In this document: positions 60,104 through 64,000 of the stretch, piece by piece | How positions within the stretch are numbered: the first letter of the stretch is position 1 | How the letters are laid out: each line of letters starts with the position of its first letter | Source: Formosa haliotis | Lineage (GTDB): Bacteria > Bacteroidota > Bacteroidia > Flavobacteriales > Flavobacteriaceae | Assembly: GCF_001685485.1 (NCBI RefSeq) | Contig: NZ_BDEL01000001.1 | Coordinates: forward strand, 1,857,501-1,921,500 | Length of the DNA: 64,000 nt | Direction: 5' to 3' | The notes under the pieces: model-generated | The model's input: only the letters and a program-made list of their open reading frames with translations | Told to the model about the DNA's origin: nothing | Database searches by the model: none | Translations under genes and position numbers: made by a program

Positions 60104-63100
60104 ATGAAACCCAACATCGCCCTGTTTTTCTCGCTTTTAATAACCACTGTTGTTTGGGCTCAGCAACCAAATTTAGATTCATTATGGTCGCAAGTTGAAG
60201 TTTTAGAACTCGCCGATTTACCAAAATCTGCCTTAAATAAAGTAGAACAAATAGATAAAATCGCCCTTAAAACCAACAATCAACCGCAACATATTAAGGC
60301 GATGTTGTATAAAAGTAAATTCGCTTTAGTACTCGAGGTAGATGCGCAACTTAGTATTATAAACAATTTTAAAGTTGAAATTTCCAAAAGCCAAGCGCCC
60401 ACAAAAAATATTTTAGAAAGTATTTTGGCCAATTTATATTGGGATTACTTTAAGCAAAACCGCTATCAGTTTTATAAGCGTACTAAAACTGCTTCGAAAG
60501 TTACGGAAACCGATTTTAGAACCTGGGATTTACAAACGCTTTTTAATGAAATTCAGTTACATTTTCAAAATAGTTTAGCCAATGAAACGGTCTTAAAACA
60601 AACACCAATAGATGCCTATTCAGATATATTATTAGAACAAAAAGACTCAAAACTGTACCGACCAACACTTTACGATTTACTAAGTCATGAAGCTTTAAAA
60701 TTCTATAAAAGCACCGAACGAAACATTACAAAACCTGCTTATAAATTTGAAATAAATGACCCTGGACTTTTATGTGATTCTAAAACATTTTCACAATTAA
60801 AACTTCAAACCAAAGACACGGCTTCATTAGAGTTTCAGGCATTAAAAATTTATCAAGATCTCATTTGCTTTCATCTACAAACAGAGAATACCGCAGCTTT
60901 AGTTTCAACAGACATTGAACGTTTATTATTTGTAAAAGACAAAGCTGTTTTTAAAGACTCAGAAGAATTTTTAATTGATGCCTTACAAAACGAAAGCTCA
61001 CGCTACAAGAACAGCCCAGAATCTGCGAGCTACGATTTAGAGCGTGCTAGAATGTATAAAATTCAAGGCGACCAATATTTTAATAAAACCTCAACGGAAC
61101 TACGTTGGAAGTTAAAAGACGCTGTTGCATTATGCAACCAAATTAACACAGCTTTTCCTGAAACGCGTATAGCAAAACGGGCATTAAATTTAAAGTCGGA
61201 AATCTTACAGCCAGAGGTTAGAATCACCACAGAATCTGCTTTACCTATTCAAGCAAAATCTCGTTTGTTAATCACATATAAAAACACAGCCGTTCTTGAA
61301 TTTAAAGTGACTAAACTATCACATAAATCTAAGTTAGATTTTAGACAATTATACAGCCAAAAAGAGAAAGACAGTTTTGCAGCTACTTTAAAATATAGCA
61401 AAACTTGGAGCGCACAATTAAAGAGCGAAGGAGACTTCCAAACTCACACTACCGAAGTTATAGTTCCTGCCTTAGACAATGGCATCTACTTTATTGCGGC
61501 TATAGACCCCAAATCGGGAACAACAGGCTACACGACGTTTCAGGTCTCTAATATGGCTTTGGTAAAAAAGGATAACGACAAACATCTAGTGTTTCAAATT
61601 ATAAATAGAAATACAGGCCAACCTATTACAAATACAGAAGTCATTACAACTTACCATTATAATGACAACAAAACGAAAACAGAGCGAAACCTAACCGATA
61701 GTTACGGCAATATTCGGATTCCGAAAACGACTAAAAGCCAATACGTTCGTTTAAATTTAGCCATTAACAGTACAAACGACAAGGCATATTTCGATAATTT
61801 TCAGCTGTGGTATTATCACAAAAGGAATACAGATAACCCTGAGATCACCTACAAATCATTTTTATTTACAGACCGAAGCCTATATCGGCCTGGGCAAACA
61901 GTCTATTTTAAGGCTATCGCAATGCAGACCACAGCAGATAACAATGCCGTGTTAACACAACAGGACCTTGAGATATCCTTATATAACGTTAATCGTGAGA
62001 ACGTAAAAACACTGACTTTAAAAACAAATGACTTTGGGTCTATTCACGGCGACTTTATTCTACCCAATACCGGATTAAATGGTGAATATTATATTGAAGT
62101 TAGTAGTGCAAATAGCGAAAAAAAACTTAATTCGCGAGCCTATTTTAATGTTGAAGAATACAAACGTCCGACATTTAAAACGACTTTCAACCCTGTAACA
62201 GAAACTTATAAAATTAATGATTCTGTTACTATTTCAGGAAAAGCTTTAGCGTTTTCGGCTAGTAGTATTTCTGGAGCAAAGGTTGTTTATCGTGTAACAC
62301 GCAAGACAGAATTCCCAAACTGGTATTCCCGAACACGACCGTATTATTACAATGAGGCACAAGAAATAACACATGGTCAACTAACTACAGATAGCAATGG
62401 TGATTTTAGTTTTACATTTGAAGCTCTTGCTGACGAAGCTATTGATAAATCAGCGTTCCCAATTTTTAATTATGAAGTTACTACAGATATCACCGATATT
62501 AACGGAGAAACACGTTCTTCGTCTACCCTAGTTTCTGTAGGTTACCACACCACCAAAGCACGTTTAGAGATTGAAAACAAATTAAACAAAACCGAGAAAG
62601 ACCACACCATAGGTATACAAACCATGAATTTAAATGGTGAATTTGTTCCCGTTAAAGGCAGTATGAAAATTTATAAACTACAAGGTCCGAACAATGTATT
62701 AAGAACACGTCCTTGGGAAGCTCCCGATTATCAAATTATAGATAAAGACACTTTCAAATCCGCATTTCCATACGATGCTTATAGTAATGAAGACGACCTT
62801 AATAACTGGACAAAAGGAAAACTAGTTTTTGAAAGAACTGTAAACACAGCAGATATTAAAAAGCTGAATTTACAAAACATAAAGTCATGGGGTTCAGGAC
62901 AATATATCGCCATCTTTGAAAGTACTACAGCCCAATCGGAACACATTACAACAAGTACAACTTTCGAGTTATTTAGTCCAGACGACACTACCGTTGCAGA
63001 CCATGGATTATTTCAAATTCAGACGGATAAATCAGAGTACCAGCCAGACGATGTAGTCGCGTTAACTTTAAGTTCTGCAGCCAAACACTTAGTGGTTACA

Positions 63101-64000
63101 GTTGAAGTAGAAAAAAATTATGAAGTTTATGCACGTCATACTGTGACTTTAAACCAGAATAAAAAAACAATTACTATTCCTGTCTCACAAAACGATTTAG
63201 GTGGCTTTGCCGTTCATTACAGCTATGCCGCTTTCAATAGTTTTAAATCGGGAACCGAGCTTATTACAGTACCCTATCCAGAAACGGACTTACGCATTAC
63301 CACCAAAACATTTAGAGATAATCTACAACCTGGAACTCAAGAAACTTGGGAGTTTAATATTTCTGGCCCCCGAGGGGAGAAACTAAGCAGTGAAGTCTTA
63401 GCAAGTATGTACGACGCCTCTTTAGATGAGTTTTACAGACACAGTTGGAACCTATATGCTATTTCTCAGCCGCGATATGGTTCTTATAATAATTGGAGAG
63501 CAAATTCATCTTTTGGTAATCATTATATACACTTTAATTATAACCCCGAACAAATACAAGTAACACCGCAATTGTACGATGCAATAAATTGGTTTGGTTT
63601 TAATTTTAATGGTAACCAGTGGATTAATCGTCAATATTTAAGTCAAAAACGTGCTAGTATGGCCGTGTCGCCACCGCCTTCATCAGAAGTTATTTCAATC
63701 GTTGAAGATAATGTTGAAATAGAAGAAACTGTAATGGAAGAGGTTGCAGAAGACGTTAGTGTTCCTATTCGTGGGGTGAATTCATTATCAGGCAAAAACA
63801 CACCTTTATTTATAATTGATGGAGTAGCATCTGAAGTAAATACCGTAAATAAAGAAGATATTTTAAGTCTTGAAGTACTAAAACCTCAGGAAGCTATGGC
63901 GCTTTACGGGCGCAAAGCATTATACGGCGTTGTTTTAATAACAACTAAAAATGGTTCAACTTTTCAAGATGTAAAAACAAGAACGAACCTAAAAGAAACG
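60104..64000 (+). CDS. Alpha-2-macroglobulin-like protein with embedded TonB-plug-like segment, cut by window edge
   Basis: Open frame of 1299 codons to the end of the window. I take the ATG at 60104 (MKPNIALFFSLLITTVVWAQ, a good signal peptide); an in-frame ATG at 60089 would add five residues. The first 450 residues are helical and charged. The MG2 domain starts at about 587 (FTDRSLYRPGQTVYFKAI) and another macroglobulin-type domain at about 968 (GLFQIQTDKSEYQPDDVV). Residues about 1220-1284 (VPIRGVNSLSGKNTPLFIID, then ALYGRKALYGVVLITTKNG) match the plug of SusC-type receptors. The C-terminal thioester or helical region is outside. Probably a periplasmic or surface protein; role unknown. 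Confidence 0.85.
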   Translation, partial: MKPNIALFFSLLITTVVWAQQPNLDSLWSQVEVLELADLPKSALNKVEQIDKIALKTNNQPQHIKAMLYKSKFALVLEVDAQLSIINNFKVEISKSQAPTKNILESILANLYWDYFKQNRYQFYKRTKTASKVTETDFRTWDLQTLFNEIQLHFQNSLANETVLKQTPIDAYSDILLEQKDSKLYRPTLYDLLSHEALKFYKSTERNITKPAYKFEINDPGLLCDSKTFSQLKLQTKDTASLEFQALKIYQDLICFHLQTENTAALVSTDIERLLFVKDKAVFKDSEEFLIDALQNESSRYKNSPESASYDLERARMYKIQGDQYFNKTSTELRWKLKDAVALCNQINTAFPETRIAKRALNLKSEILQPEVRITTESALPIQAKSRLLITYKNTAVLEFKVTKLSHKSKLDFRQLYSQKEKDSFAATLKYSKTWSAQLKSEGDFQTHTTEVIVPALDNGIYFIAAIDPKSGTTGYTTFQVSNMALVKKDNDKHLVFQIINRNTGQPITNTEVITTYHYNDNKTKTERNLTDSYGNIRIPKTTKSQYVRLNLAINSTNDKAYFDNFQLWYYHKRNTDNPEITYKSFLFTDRSLYRPGQTVYFKAIAMQTTADNNAVLTQQDLEISLYNVNRENVKTLTLKTNDFGSIHGDFILPNTGLNGEYYIEVSSANSEKKLNSRAYFNVEEYKRPTFKTTFNPVTETYKINDSVTISGKALAFSASSISGAKVVYRVTRKTEFPNWYSRTRPYYYNEAQEITHGQLTTDSNGDFSFTFEALADEAIDKSAFPIFNYEVTTDITDINGETRSSSTLVSVGYHTTKARLEIENKLNKTEKDHTIGIQTMNLNGEFVPVKGSMKIYKLQGPNNVLRTRPWEAPDYQIIDKDTFKSAFPYDAYSNEDDLNNWTKGKLVFERTVNTADIKKLNLQNIKSWGSGQYIAIFESTTAQSEHITTSTTFELFSPDDTTVADHGLFQIQTDKSEYQPDDVVALTLSSAAKHLVVTVEVEKNYEVYARHTVTLNQNKKTITIPVSQNDLGGFAVHYSYAAFNSFKSGTELITVPYPETDLRITTKTFRDNLQPGTQETWEFNISGPRGEKLSSEVLASMYDASLDEFYRHSWNLYAISQPRYGSYNNWRANSSFGNHYIHFNYNPEQIQVTPQLYDAINWFGFNFNGNQWINRQYLSQKRASMAVSPPPSSEVISIVEDNVEIEETVMEEVAEDVSVPIRGVNSLSGKNTPLFIIDGVASEVNTVNKEDILSLEVLKPQEAMALYGRKALYGVVLITTKNGSTFQDVKTRTNLKET

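Overview
The window is a low-GC chromosomal segment of a member of the Bacteroidota, most likely a marine Flavobacteriaceae. Evidence: three SusC/SusD outer-membrane pairs, promoters of the Bacteroidota type (TTG, 19 bases, TAnnTTTG), few Shine-Dalgarno sequences, lipoproteins whose mature end is Cys plus acidic residues, and the usual flavobacterial gene order around the ribosomal operons. I cannot name the genus.

Layout. 1-7.4 kb: a PafA-type alkaline phosphatase (cut at the left edge), a divergent MlaE/MlaF lipid-transport pair, then on the minus strand a DUF389 membrane protein, a mannose-1-phosphate guanylyltransferase, a SprT-like protein and an amidinotransferase-family hydrolase. 7.5-11.6 kb: citrate synthase, enolase and the small subunit of carbamoyl-phosphate synthase. 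11.8-29.1 kb: one long minus-strand block with the str (rpsL-rpsG-fusA-rpsJ), S10, spc and alpha ribosomal operons, including secY, infA, rpmJ and rpoA. 29.3-31 kb: an Omp85-like barrel protein. 31-46.2 kb: three tandem SusC-SusD pairs with closely related SusC 5' ends and leaders, but no glycosidase or regulator beside them. 46.7-60 kb: housekeeping genes (rlmB-type methyltransferase, rhomboid protease, rarA, YjjG-like phosphatase, a deacetylase-like protein, RadC, DUF1569, PaiB-like flavin protein, MscS-type channel, Mpl, TPR protein). 60.1-64 kb: a large alpha-2-macroglobulin-like gene running off the right edge.

Three genes (carA, rplO and the third susC) are each broken by a single-base length change in or beside a homopolymer run. 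Two of them are core genes, so sequencing error is the leading explanation, and I annotate them as full-length genes with apparent frameshifts.

The most interesting non-coding signals are: a terminator-like hairpin with a possible alternative pairing between rpsJ and rplC; a promoter threaded through a terminator between rpsK and rpsD; a 51-base block of fixed length upstream of all three susC genes; and a repeat-rich intergenic stretch (49.6-50.4 kb) with an 11-unit heptamer array between two copies of a roughly 330-base repeat. The most interesting coding signal is a TonB-receptor plug-like segment inside the macroglobulin-like protein. I saw no tRNA, rRNA, CRISPR array, transposase or prophage genes.
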